From contig NZ_KB235914.1 of assembly GCF_000332175.1 (NCBI RefSeq), forward strand, positions 1,489,368-1,553,367: 64,000 nucleotides of DNA, given 5' to 3'. How positions within the stretch are numbered: position 1 is the stretch's first letter; the number at the start of each line of letters is the position of its first letter. The translations under genes were made by a program, and so were the position numbers. Below the pieces are notes generated by a model. That model was not told where the DNA came from. It saw nothing but the letters and a program-made list of their open reading frames with translations, and made no database searches. Shown in pieces: positions 10,301 through 18,835 of this stretch. The stretch comes from Pseudanabaena sp. PCC 6802. Its GTDB lineage: Bacteria > Cyanobacteriota > Cyanobacteriia > Pseudanabaenales > Pseudanabaenaceae.

Positions 10301-11547
10301 ACAACACCGCTGAAGGTGAAGAGCGCCACCGCCAGATCGGGGCGGCTATCGCCATTGAAGTCCCCCACTGCCACGGAATTAGGGTTATTACCCGCCACGA
10401 AGGTAGTCGAGGCAGCGAACCCGCCACTGCCATTGCCTAGTAGCACTGATACAGTGTTGGAATTGTGGTTCGCCACCGCCAGATCGGGGCGGCTATCGCC
10501 ATTGAAGTCCCCCACCGCCACGGAACTAGGAGCCCTGTCCCCCACCGCGAAGGTGGTCTGGGCAGAGAACCCGCCACTGCCATTCCCCAGTAGCACTGAT
10601 ACATTGTTGGAATTGAAGTTCGCCAGCGCCAGATCGGGACGGCTATCGCCATTGAAGTCCCCCACCGCCACGGAAAAAGGAAAACTTCCCGCCGCGAAGG
10701 TGGTCTGGGCAGAGAACCCGCCACTGCCATTCCCCAGTAGCACTGATACATTGTTGGACCTGCTGTTCGCCAGCGCCAGATCGGGGCGGCTATCGCCGTT
10801 GAAGTCCCCCACCGCCACGGAAAGAGGACTATTTCCCGTCGCAAACGTGGTCTGGGCAGAGAACCCGCCACTGCCATTCCCCAGTAGCACTGATACATTG
10901 TTGGAATTGAAGTTCGCCACCGCCAGATCGGGACGGCTATCGCCATTGAAGTCCCCCACCGCTACGGAATAAGGATTACTGCCCGCTGCGAAGGTAGTCT
11001 GGTTACTGAAGCTTACCAGCACTCCTGGATAGGTCTGACAGGTCTGTTCGCTAAAGGCAAGGGTTGCTAAAATTCTGCCATCTCGATCCGCTAGCTGCCA
11101 GTTGCCCCCCAGCGCAGCATTTCCCACCTTGCCCGTAGCAGCAGCTACCCTTGCCCCAGTTTGTGCGCTCAAATTGGCGATAAAATCTCGGTCTTGACCC
11201 ACTTCACAGGCATAGAGCACAAGCTCGCTTACTCCCCAAGTTTGGAGTTGCTCCTGATACCGGGCAAAGTTACTTTGATTGAGAACTACATTGCCCAGAT
11301 GTAATTGCCCATTGCCCTGATGATACGAACCATGACAAACCAGATGCAGGGTTTGGGCGGGTTTTACTGCCAAGATGCGGCTAATTTGAACGATGCCGTC
11401 TTCGCTGTCATTCAGCAGTACTACTTCAGTCCCAGGCAGCACTCCTGAAATTAGCACCTGAGGGTTTTCGACATCGGCGGCGATCGCCAGCATATTTGCT
11501 TTGGGGGAGGCAATCTGGTTTTGACGAGCAGCTTGGGGGATGTTCAT
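7387..11547 (-). CDS. DUF4347 / FG-GAP / Calx-beta / RTX protein
   Basis: A 1386-residue paralogue of the gene at 1-6987. Order: DUF4347 (about 30-175) with a CHGSY motif and LYACEVGQ, the His and Cys positions expected of a caspase-like fold; seven FG-GAP repeats (about 180-530); six Calx-beta-like repeats (about 530-1220) of the TEGNSG...FTFTVTRSGD type; RTX nonapeptides (GSAGND, GLAGND, GGAGNDFLTGG) at about 1230-1310; and a short hydrophobic tail ending SFIAV. RTX repeats at the C-terminus with no N-terminal signal peptide suggest type I secretion and calcium-dependent folding outside the cell. The ATG is supported by alignment with the GTG of the paralogue. About 80 bp upstream of the start is also conserved between the two copies. 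A substrate cannot be given. Confidence 0.92.
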   Translation of the reverse strand: MNIPQAARQNQIASPKANMLAIAADVENPQVLISGVLPGTEVVLLNDSEDGIVQISRILAVKPAQTLHLVCHGSYHQGNGQLHLGNVVLNQSNFARYQEQLQTWGVSELVLYACEVGQDRDFIANLSAQTGARVAAATGKVGNAALGGNWQLADRDGRILATLAFSEQTCQTYPGVLVSFSNQTTFAAGSNPYSVAVGDFNGDSRPDLAVANFNSNNVSVLLGNGSGGFSAQTTFATGNSPLSVAVGDFNGDSRPDLALANSRSNNVSVLLGNGSGGFSAQTTFAAGSFPFSVAVGDFNGDSRPDLALANFNSNNVSVLLGNGSGGFSAQTTFAVGDRAPSSVAVGDFNGDSRPDLAVANHNSNTVSVLLGNGSGGFAASTTFVAGNNPNSVAVGDFNGDSRPDLAVALFTFSGVVSVLLGNGSGGFSAPTTFATGSFSNSVVVGDFNSDSRPDLAVSNLTSNTVSVLLGTGSGGFAAQTTFATGASPVSVAVGDFNGDRRPDLAVSNRDANNVSVLLNTTTLPVVTIAATDPNAAEAGSDPGTFRISRTGDTTTPLDVTYTIAGSATNGTDYTPTLAGTATIPIGSSFTDVTIAPVDDAIFEGSETAILTLVDTATYDLGAAGTETATVTIADNDAQPTVTLGLTGSPFSENGGIATVTATLSNPSTQDVTVDLGFTGTAINGTDYNPSASTIAIAAGNTSGAISLTGINDTVFRGNRTAIVDITNVTNGTESGTQQVTATLADDEAPSFSIAPTNASQTEGNTGTKAFTFTISRSSNTAGSNSVNWAVTGSGINPANATDFGTAFPAGTVSFTPGQTSKVVTVNVKGDAIAEPDEGFSVTLSNPTNNAVIATGSATGTILNDDTSLAIAADPTAVQAEGNSGGTAFTFTVTRSGNTTGSTNVNWAVTGGTTNPTNAADFVGNALPKGIVSFAAGETSKTVAVNVNGDTTFEPNENFDVTLSTPTGGATITNAKATGTIQNDDLVNLAIAPTNAIQTEGNTGNKPFTFTVTRSGDTTGTTSVKWAVAGSGGNPANVADFGTTLPSGTLNFTAGQTSQVITVNVKGDILLEADEGFTVTLSAPTPGTTLATASATGTILNDDTVPTFAIAATNANQTEGNSGNKAFAFTVTRTGDTTGVNNVSWTVSGISADSTDFGGTLASNILSFTAGQTSKVVTVNVSGDTVVEPNETFLVTLSNATNGAIIGTSSATGTIINDDIIVGSAGNDPLTGSAGNDTISGLAGSDTLSGLAGNDSIDGGAGNDFLTGGLGNDTLLGGTENDTLNGVDPTSGFGQGEIDRLTGGTGSDRFILADSTRTYYLGNGISDYALITDFGAGDLIQVHASEPLTIGGARPPGIASGTALYLGSDLVAVVQGNVPTALSFIAV
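9985..11010 (-). repeat. Seven FG-GAP repeats, near-identical 147-bp units
   Basis: Seven tandem units spell DFNGDSRPDLA and VSVLLGNGSGGFSAQTTF with very few changes. The nucleotide similarity is high enough to suggest recent unit-to-unit homogenisation. Confidence 0.85.
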
Positions 11548-11611
11548 AATTGAAACCTGGTTAATCTGGACAAAGGAATATCAAGCGCTATGTTTTCACA
11601 AATAACGATTG

Positions 11612-11730
11612 ATACCAAATCCTGGGTTGTTAACCCTTTGATTTGAAAGCCTACACTTGCTAATTTCTATTGATGGCTCAAGTCTTTAGCGTTTAGATCC
11701 AAATGGGGGCAATCCGTGTGGATTTGGGAT
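11612..11730. repeat. 119-bp palindromic-end repeat (family 3), diverged copy
   Basis: Begins ATACCAAATCCTGGGTTGTTAACC and ends GGATTTGGGAT. The same ends and length occur at 19177-19295 (perfect 10-bp inverted ends ATACCAAATC/GATTTGGTAT) and 46571-46691. This copy interrupts the similarity between the upstream regions of the two Calx-beta genes, so it arrived after that duplication. Confidence 0.7.
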
Positions 11731-11760
11731 GAGGTTCATCATAAATGGGTTAGCGTGTTG

Positions 11761-11824
11761 CCCACATCTAATAAATGTCATTTCCAGACCGTTACAAATG
11801 TCATGACATGCCCATTACATTTAT
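11761..11824 (-). promoter_or_regulatory. Putative operator: ACATTTGT direct repeats shared with the Tc toxin operon
   Basis: On the minus strand, ATAAATGTAA, ACATTTGT and ACATTTAT occur in order, the last two 23 bp apart, followed by AGATGTGGG. The block 11761-11805 matches 63607-63651 at about 38 of 45 positions with no gap. It lies 214 bp upstream of the Calx-beta/RTX gene and in the same orientation relative to its gene as the copy before the toxin operon. A regulatory role is inferred from this conservation; no regulator is identified. Confidence 0.5.
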
Positions 11825-11830
11825 CACAAT

Positions 11831-12031
11831 TAAAGACTCTTTGTGTCATCCTTACTTAATTGTGGAGGTGCTATCAGGCCTACTGTCTGTGCTGCTTACT
11901 TGACCGTCTACCGCTCCGACACTAACCTCAGTAGATGCCACCGCAGTCTTTTTATCTTGTCGGTGGTTCTGCGGTACCGTACTTTTAGTTTTTCACTGCT
12001 GTAATGGCTTGCAAAATCTCTCTCATAAATC
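11831..12031. other. Intergenic, nothing recognised
   Basis: No ORF with coding character and no RNA gene seen. It lies between two minus-strand genes and may hold the promoter of the Calx-beta gene's operator region or the terminator of the DUF2887 gene, but no clear hairpin with a T-run is present. Confidence 0.4.
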
Positions 12032-12907
<876 letters not shown>

Positions 12908-12997
12908 TGACTGATTTTAGCATGGGGCGATCGGGGGCATCCCAATTTTGCCCCCTCTGCCTCTGGCACCTCCTCTTGGCAAGGGAAGGATGGGTGG

Positions 12998-13140
12998 TTA
13001 GCGATCGCATTCCTCCAGGTTAGCGAAATCCAGGAGAACAAGACCGAATTCTTCGAGCTGTTCGACCGCAAGATTATTGATGCGTTCGGTAGTGCGATCG
13101 CTCGGTACGTCAAATCGTTTAGTCAAGAGATGGGCGACTC
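12998..13140 (-). pseudogene. DUF4351 C-terminal remnant
   Basis: The minus strand reads HLLTKRFDVPSDRTTERINN, then LAVEQLEEFGLVLLDFANL, then a TAA at 12998-13000. This parallels the last 45 residues of the gene at 12032-12907. No start or upstream DUF2887 sequence precedes it, so it is the tail of a lost gene. Confidence 0.75.
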
Positions 13141-13179
13141 TGTTATGCTAATTTGTCGTGCGTGCAAACTTCCTTTTCC

Positions 13180-14058
13180 ATGTGGACTGAAATTACCAAA
13201 CATATATCCCAATCGACAGGTCGGCAATTTGGCAGCGATCGCGACTTCGATCGCCAATCGGTGAGTGGTGGCAGTATCAACCAGGCATATCTGATTCGAG
13301 ATCGCTACCAGCAGTACTTTGTCAAAGTCAATACTGCGAGTAAAGTTGCCATGTTTGAAGCAGAAGCGATCGCGTTGCGGCAAATGTATACTACGCAGAC
13401 GATCCGCGTGCCGCAACCGATCTGCTGGGGTGCAGCCGAGCGCTCCGCTTATATCGTCATGGAGTGGCTGGAACTGGGTGGTGCGGGCAACTGGGAATTA
13501 ATGGGGCAAAATCTGGCGGCGCTGCATCGCATTACCAGTCCGGATGGGTTTGGCTGGCAGCAAGCCAACACGATCGGCTCCACGCCCCAAATTAATACGT
13601 GGACGAGAAATTGGGTCGAATTCCTCACCCAGCACCGTTTGGGTTATCAACTCCAGCTAGCCCGAAAACGGGGATTTAACTCCAGCGTGCCCGATCGGGA
13701 TTTATTTGATGCCATACCGCATCTGTTTCAGGACTATCAGCCCCTACCATCTATGGTGCACGGCGATTTGTGGGGCGGCAATGCAGCTTTTAGCCGCGAT
13801 CGCGAACCCGTCATTTTCGATCCGGCTTTATATTTCGGCGATCGCGAAGTCGATATTGCCATGACCGAGCTATTTGGTGGATTTCCCGCCCAATTTTACC
13901 AAGCCTACGATCGGGCTTTCCCTTTAGATTCTGGATACAAACGGCGCAAAACCGTCTACAATCTTTACCACATTCTCAACCATTTCAACTTATTTGGCGG
14001 TGGCTACGGCCATCAAGCCAACCGCGCGATCGAGCAGATATGCACATATTCGTTCTAG
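13180..14058 (+). CDS. Fructosamine kinase family protein
   Basis: 292 residues from the ATG at 13180. A TTG nine codons upstream is also open, but family members begin near MWTEITKHISQ. The protein belongs to the fructosamine-3-kinase / aminoglycoside phosphotransferase fold. Visible are the ATP-binding lysine region (YFVKVN), the catalytic HGDLWGGN (about residue 195) and the metal-binding region FDPALYFGDREVDIAM. Enzymes of this group phosphorylate sugars attached to amines, which deglycates proteins or metabolites. The next gene starts 12 nt downstream on the same strand, so the two are probably cotranscribed. Confidence 0.9.
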   Translation: MWTEITKHISQSTGRQFGSDRDFDRQSVSGGSINQAYLIRDRYQQYFVKVNTASKVAMFEAEAIALRQMYTTQTIRVPQPICWGAAERSAYIVMEWLELGGAGNWELMGQNLAALHRITSPDGFGWQQANTIGSTPQINTWTRNWVEFLTQHRLGYQLQLARKRGFNSSVPDRDLFDAIPHLFQDYQPLPSMVHGDLWGGNAAFSRDREPVIFDPALYFGDREVDIAMTELFGGFPAQFYQAYDRAFPLDSGYKRRKTVYNLYHILNHFNLFGGGYGHQANRAIEQICTYSF

Positions 14059-14070
14059 GAGAAAGGATCT

Positions 14071-15147
14071 TTGGTTTCACAAGCACCGCAACCCAACCAA
14101 CCATCACCAATCGTCACCGATGCCAAAATTTTAGGTCAGACCGCTACTTACAGGGTAAAACATCTGACCAGCGTGGCAGGGGAGCTGATTATCCCATGCA
14201 TTCCCAGCTTTCTGGACTACTACGTCCAGCAGATCTCCGGGCTGTTCGTAGCGCTAGGCCAAACTTTTTCCGCCGATGAATTGGCCGATCTCAGAACGGC
14301 GATCGCCAAAAAATTAGAGGAGGGATTTAATGCCTCCCCCGATTCTAAACTGGCCTTTCGATATGAATTAGCTAATCTCGAATTAGGTCTAAATGGGGGA
14401 TTACAGCTCAGCGTCAACCTCCGCACGCCAACCACAGAAGAGACATATGAAGAATGGACGAAAACGCGGGAGGGGCCTTTATTTGGCAGTCATCCCGATG
14501 CCAAAGTGATGGCGGTTATCAAAGAATTAGGCGATCCTGCCAATGCCCCTATTCTCGATGTGGGTGCGGGCACCGGTCGCAATGCCATACCCCTGGCGAA
14601 GCTGGGCTTTCCCGTGGATGCCCTGGAGTTAGCGCCAGCATTTGCCACGCGCCTGAGTAACATGGCGGTCGCGGGCGACCTATCCATTAACACAATTACA
14701 GGCAACGTCATCGATCCCAACATCCCACTGAAGTCATCGCATTACAAGCTCGCGATCGCGTCGGAAATAGTTTCTCATTTCCGCAACTTAGAACAGGTGC
14801 GTCAGTTCCTCGTCCGCATGTGCGATGCGATTCAACCTGGTGGATTGCTGTTATTCAGCTCTTTCCTGGGATTGCCGGGTTATGAACCAACCACGTCCGT
14901 GCGCGAACTATCTCAAGTTCAATGGTCTTTCATCATCACGCCTAAAGAGATGCTAGGGGTGATGGCTGGTCTACCACTACAGGTACTTTCTAACGAGTCG
15001 GTTTTCCTCTACGAACAGGAACATCTACCAGCAGAAGCATGGCCGCCAACCAAATGGTTCCAAAATTGGGCTATAGGGAAGGATGTATTCCTCGCCGATC
15101 GAGAAGCACCAATTTCCCTACGTTGGGTTCTCTGTCGCCGCACGTAG
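14071..15147 (+). CDS. Class I SAM-dependent methyltransferase
   Basis: 358 residues from a TTG at 14071 preceded by AGGAG (14057-14061). About 145 N-terminal residues of unknown fold precede a Rossmann methyltransferase domain: motif I ILDVGAGTGRNAIPLA (about 165-180), an acidic residue ending beta-2 (ALELAP), and a later PGGLLLFSSF strand typical of class I enzymes. The substrate is unknown. It sits directly behind the fructosamine kinase gene and is likely translated from the same mRNA. Confidence 0.85.
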   Translation: MVSQAPQPNQPSPIVTDAKILGQTATYRVKHLTSVAGELIIPCIPSFLDYYVQQISGLFVALGQTFSADELADLRTAIAKKLEEGFNASPDSKLAFRYELANLELGLNGGLQLSVNLRTPTTEETYEEWTKTREGPLFGSHPDAKVMAVIKELGDPANAPILDVGAGTGRNAIPLAKLGFPVDALELAPAFATRLSNMAVAGDLSINTITGNVIDPNIPLKSSHYKLAIASEIVSHFRNLEQVRQFLVRMCDAIQPGGLLLFSSFLGLPGYEPTTSVRELSQVQWSFIITPKEMLGVMAGLPLQVLSNESVFLYEQEHLPAEAWPPTKWFQNWAIGKDVFLADREAPISLRWVLCRRT

Positions 15148-15160
15148 GGATAGGAGAATT

Positions 15161-16171
15161 TCAAACTCCTTTAAAGCCAACTTCCATATCCATCGCGATC
15201 GCCACGGGCATGCGTGTAGCGGCGCGATCGCTCATGCGCGATATGCCAATTTGCCCCAGTACGATGCCGAGCAAAATTAAACTGCCGCCAATGTATTGAG
15301 CCATATTCGGCACCTCACCTAAAATAAAATAAGCGCCCAATATGCCTGCGATGGGGTTAAACGAGTTAGCGAGCGAAACCTCCGACGCTGTGGATTTCCT
15401 TAATCCCATAAACCATGCCAACTGACCCCCAACAACGATAACAGCACTGTAAACCAGCATCCATTGCCAGAGGAATGGAGAGAAGACATCCATGAAATGT
15501 TCCACTCCGTAGAGTTTGAGGACTACACAAAAGAAAACTAAAGTTCCAACTAACATTCTAAAAACGCTGAAAATACCTAATGGAATGCGACTGAGCTGCA
15601 CTTTGCTGATAATTGCCGATACAGCTAGAGCTAGAGCCGCGATCGCGATCGCGAGTTCGCCTTTACCCAAACTAAAACCTACTTGTTGGAGTAAAACGGT
15701 AAGGGCTGCTCCCATAAACGCGGCGATCGCGCCAGCTACAACCCAGATGTTAACTTTAGCGCGAAGCAACCAGACGGACAGGGCAAGCGCGATCGGTGGT
15801 TCGATCCGCCCGATCAACACCACATTATTCACTGCAGTCAGCTCTAAACCTGAGAAAATCAAGGCAGGTGCTAAAGCCCCGCCCAGAAGCGCCACAATTG
15901 TTAATGCCATCCAGTCTTTCCAAGTTATGCGCTTTAACCGTTGGGCATTTAATTCGCGGTGATAAATTAAGATCAGAACTATTAGCGCGCACAGATTGCC
16001 GACGAACAAGCTATTGCAAAAAGAAATGGGATTTCTCCCTTCCACGAGATGTTGCGCGCCGAGGGTGTGGAGTTGGCGCGTTACGGCATTTGCCGCCCCA
16101 AAAATGAGCGTGGCGATTGCCAGATAAGCTCTGCTTGGGAATTGCATAATTAGAGTAATTAGTTTAGGCAT
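15161..16171 (-). CDS. EamA/DMT-superfamily transporter
   Basis: 336 residues with about ten hydrophobic segments arranged as two EamA halves (for example LALSVWLLRAKVNIWVVAGA in the first and SLANSFNPIAGILGAYFILG in the second). Members export metabolites such as amino acids or nucleosides from the cytoplasm; the substrate cannot be read from sequence. It is convergent with the methyltransferase gene, 13 nt away. No clear Shine-Dalgarno is seen; a start eight codons further in (MQFPSRAY) is an alternative. Confidence 0.9.
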   Translation of the reverse strand: MPKLITLIMQFPSRAYLAIATLIFGAANAVTRQLHTLGAQHLVEGRNPISFCNSLFVGNLCALIVLILIYHRELNAQRLKRITWKDWMALTIVALLGGALAPALIFSGLELTAVNNVVLIGRIEPPIALALSVWLLRAKVNIWVVAGAIAAFMGAALTVLLQQVGFSLGKGELAIAIAALALAVSAIISKVQLSRIPLGIFSVFRMLVGTLVFFCVVLKLYGVEHFMDVFSPFLWQWMLVYSAVIVVGGQLAWFMGLRKSTASEVSLANSFNPIAGILGAYFILGEVPNMAQYIGGSLILLGIVLGQIGISRMSDRAATRMPVAIAMDMEVGFKGV

Positions 16172-16331
16172 AAGCCAGGAGAAGTGGAACGTTAGTTCTA
16201 TTAAAGGCGATTACCATTAGCGATCGCTGAGAAGTAGATTTATCTTGCTTGCTGTTTTTTCTCAGCAAAAACTCAGATTTTAATTATGCGTATTTCATCA
16301 TATATCTAACTACTACAGCTAAAGTTAAATA

Positions 16332-16435
16332 TATAGCTATAGCCAATAGGTTTAGGATGGGGTGCAGGGGTTCCACCCCTGCGTGGGGGCACAGCCCCCA
16401 CACCCCCTGTCCTAACAGATCTGTCTACGGCTATA
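16332..16435. mobile_element. MITE-like family 2, copy a
   Basis: A 104-bp element with ends TATAGCTATAGCC... and ...CTACGGCTATA and a core of nested hairpins (GCAGGGGT/ACCCCTGC and GGGGGC/GCCCCC). Other copies lie at 27683, 39131 (internally deleted) and 46711. The core closely parallels that of the 113-bp family. Confidence 0.75.
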
Positions 16436-16550
16436 TTAGGAATAGAGAGAAACAGTAATCTATGCTTATCTAGCACCCTCACAGTTAAGAGTTGCGCAGA
16501 CAGAACTCCCACTTTATTTTTCTTCAGCTTAGGGGGTGATGGTTTCAGTA

Positions 16551-16663
16551 TATAGCGGTTTTCAGATGAAAACGAGAAGGGGGTTTGGGGGCGTTGCCCC
16601 CAAGAAGGGGTGGAACCCCTTCACCCCAAAAATAAAACCCGTTCTCAAGTGAAAACCGCTATA
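16551..16663. mobile_element. MITE family 1, copy B
   Basis: 113 bp from TATAGCGGTTTTCAG to GAAAACCGCTATA, in the opposite orientation to copy A. Inverted ends of about 13 bp with TA at both edges. It lies in a 555-bp gap between the EamA gene and the histidine kinase gene; apart from this element and the family 2 copy, nothing else is recognised there. Confidence 0.85.
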
Positions 16664-16726
16664 TTTTGCTAAACGTGGATCGCCTGAGGAACAATTCGAG
16701 ATACTTAATGCAAGCAATGTAATGAT

Positions 16727-17842
16727 ATGTTGACAAGGTATGGGAGAAAAATTTATCGGATTAAATATTGGTTGCTCCGTTACCTTAAACAGCTACCATT
16801 ACAGATTTCATTGCCAATAGGGATATCGATCGTTACTATTTTAGGAACGGTAACTGTGGTTGGCTACGTTCACTGGGAAATGCAAATCCTGATGCATGCA
16901 AGTCAGACACATAGTTCATCTGCTAGAATAGCGGAGATGAACAAAAGGATCTCCCAAGCTAGCGCGCTTGCGATAATTGGTACGAGCGTAGGGAGCTTTT
17001 TCTATACCAAGTCAATACTAGCACTTCGCAGGGTCGATCGGATATCGACTGAATCAGTGCCGGAATCCAATCCCCAAGTTAGCTCAAAAACCTTACCGGA
17101 TCGGCTAAAAACAATGGATAATGCCGATCGCAATGCTGACAATCGCATCTCCAGACTGCAAGAGCAACAGCAGCAGTTAATCGATATTATTTCCCATGAA
17201 CTACGAACTCCACTCACAGTTGTGTATGGCTATCTACAAAGTGCATTACGACGCAGCAATAATCTTACCTCCGCTCAACGCAAAGGCTTAGAGATTGCGA
17301 CGCAGGAAACAGATCGTACAATAAAATTACTCCAGGAATTATTAGAACAGGGACGGTTAGATAATGACTATACCGACTTCGATTGGGAAAATCTCGATCT
17401 GAATATATTAGTTATGGAGGTGGTAGAGATGGTGCGCGACTCACCGATGCCGATGCCGAGTATTACGCTTGAGGTATTTAACTCGCCAATTACGATCGCG
17501 GGTGATCGCACGAGACTCAAGCAGGCAGTCATGTGGATAATCGATTACATGCTCGATCGGTCTAACCCACAATCCGATATCTCGATCGGGCTGGATCTGA
17601 AAGGCAATCGAGCTATCCTCCAAATTAGCGATCGCAGTCGCGATATTCCATTAGAAGAACAGGCGAACCTGTTTGACCGCTTTTACCGCATCAATGTTGC
17701 TCGACCTGCTGCCGCCTCTGGCGGCGATCGCAGTTTGGCAACAGCTAAAATGTCGATTGAGGGAATGAACGGAACGATTGCAGTGCGATCGCGTTGCGGT
17801 GAAGGCAGTACGTTCACAATTAGTTTACCAGCCGTAGTTTAG
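16727..17842 (+). CDS. Sensor histidine kinase with degenerate ATP-binding domain
   Basis: 371 residues. Two membrane segments (about 25-47 and 78-95) frame a short loop; a Gln-rich linker leads to the HisKA phospho-acceptor helix with SHELRTPLT (about 155-163). The HATPase part is eroded. Where an N-box should read NxxxNA there is WIIDYMLDRS. The G1 box is DRSRD instead of DxGxG. The G2 region is GDRSLATAK instead of GxGLGL. It ends ARPAAASGG, then GMNGTIAV and GEGSTFTISLP, so the overall fold is retained. It may act as a phosphatase, a phospho-acceptor for another kinase, or a signalling scaffold. The response regulator gene follows after 18 nt. Confidence 0.88.
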   Translation: MLTRYGRKIYRIKYWLLRYLKQLPLQISLPIGISIVTILGTVTVVGYVHWEMQILMHASQTHSSSARIAEMNKRISQASALAIIGTSVGSFFYTKSILALRRVDRISTESVPESNPQVSSKTLPDRLKTMDNADRNADNRISRLQEQQQQLIDIISHELRTPLTVVYGYLQSALRRSNNLTSAQRKGLEIATQETDRTIKLLQELLEQGRLDNDYTDFDWENLDLNILVMEVVEMVRDSPMPMPSITLEVFNSPITIAGDRTRLKQAVMWIIDYMLDRSNPQSDISIGLDLKGNRAILQISDRSRDIPLEEQANLFDRFYRINVARPAAASGGDRSLATAKMSIEGMNGTIAVRSRCGEGSTFTISLPAVV

Positions 17843-17860
17843 GGCTAAGTTAAGAACACT

Positions 17861-18535
17861 ATGACCAGTCATATTCTCTTAGTTGAAGACGAAGTTAAAC
17901 TCGCTCGATTTGTCGAACTAGAGTTAAGCTGTGAGGGATACCGCATCAGCGTCGCTCACGATGGGTTAACGGGGCTGATGATGGCACGAGAATCATCTCC
18001 CGATTTGCTCGTACTGGACTGGATGCTACCTGGCTTGACCGGATTAGAAGTCTGCCGTCGTTTGCGCGCTACGGGTAGCGACGTACCAGTCATTCTCTTA
18101 ACCGCAAAAGATGAAATTAGCGATCGCGTTGCCGGTCTTGATGCTGGGGCTGATGATTATGTCGTGAAGCCCTTTAGCATTGAGGAACTGCTGGCGAGAA
18201 TCCGCGCCCATCTACGGCGCACCCACGAACCGGATCGAGATATCTTGGAATTTGAGGACTTAACTCTGAATCGACGCACGCGCATGGTGCATCGAGGGGA
18301 AAGAGAAATCGAATTGACAGCGAAGGAGTTCGATCTGCTGGAATATTTAATGACAAATCCGCGCCAGGTCATGACCCGCGACCAAATTTTAGAGAAAGTT
18401 TGGGGATATGACTTTATGGGCGACTCCAATATCATCGAAGTCTATATCCGCTATTTGCGCCTCAAGTTGGAAGCAAATAATGAGAAGCGCCTGGTTCACA
18501 CCGTTCGCAGCGTTGGATACGTACTGCGGACTTGA
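17861..18535 (+). CDS. OmpR/PhoB-family response regulator
   Basis: 224 residues. REC domain with acidic pair (VEDE), phospho-acceptor Asp (LVLDWMLPGL, about 53), Thr (LLTAKD) and Lys (VVKPF). The C-terminal winged helix (about 125-224) includes LTAKEFDLLEYL, the recognition region SNIIEVYIRYLRLKLE, and the closing HTVRSVGYVLR. It is a DNA-binding transcription factor activated by phosphorylation, presumably paired with the kinase immediately upstream, although that kinase's ATP site looks inactive. Targets are unknown. Confidence 0.93.
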   Translation: MTSHILLVEDEVKLARFVELELSCEGYRISVAHDGLTGLMMARESSPDLLVLDWMLPGLTGLEVCRRLRATGSDVPVILLTAKDEISDRVAGLDAGADDYVVKPFSIEELLARIRAHLRRTHEPDRDILEFEDLTLNRRTRMVHRGEREIELTAKEFDLLEYLMTNPRQVMTRDQILEKVWGYDFMGDSNIIEVYIRYLRLKLEANNEKRLVHTVRSVGYVLRT

Positions 18536-18602
18536 ACTCTTCTCCAATTCCTCCTTTTCTCAAAAAGGAGAAAAGGGCAGCTTCTGCACTGATGCCCGGA
18601 AT

Positions 18603-18715
18603 TATAGCGTTTTTCAATTGAGAACAGGTTTTATTGACGGGGTGAAGGGGTAGAACCCCTTCTTGGGGGCAACGCCCCCAAACCCCCTTCTCGTTTTCAT
18701 CTGAAAACCGCTATA
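18603..18715. mobile_element. MITE family 1, copy C
   Basis: 113 bp, same orientation as copy A and near-identical to it (TATAGCGTTTTTCAATTGAG ... GAAAACCGCTATA). It lies between the response regulator stop and the HLR1-like site of the Hlip gene, with TA at both edges. Confidence 0.85.
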
Positions 18716-18771
18716 ACCTGGCGATCGCTCGTCGCTTTGCTGCTCGCCCAGCGATTATTTCCTGCGACAGA

Positions 18772-18789
18772 TTTACAATACTTAACAAA
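18772..18789 (+). promoter_or_regulatory. HLR1-like site before the Hlip gene
   Basis: TTTACAAT-AC-TTAACAAA fits the HLR1 direct repeat, (G/T)TTACA(T/A)(T/A)-N2-(G/T)TTACA(T/A)(T/A), with one mismatch in the second half. HLR1 is the known binding site of RpaB on high-light genes such as hli. A TTGACA (-35-like) starts 2 bp downstream at 18792. Confidence 0.6.
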
Positions 18790-18835
18790 ACTTGACATAA
18801 TTTTCGCAAGCTTAGAAACGAACGGCAGGAAGTTT

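Noticed and set aside
7604..10972. Plus-strand ORFs opposite the second Calx-beta gene, including one of 367 residues
   Set aside because: Antisense to FG-GAP and Calx-beta repeats; the repetitive protein pattern mirrors the real gene.
13153..13179. TTG start for the fructosamine kinase, nine codons upstream
   Set aside because: No ribosome binding site there, and the family N-terminus begins at the ATG at 13180.
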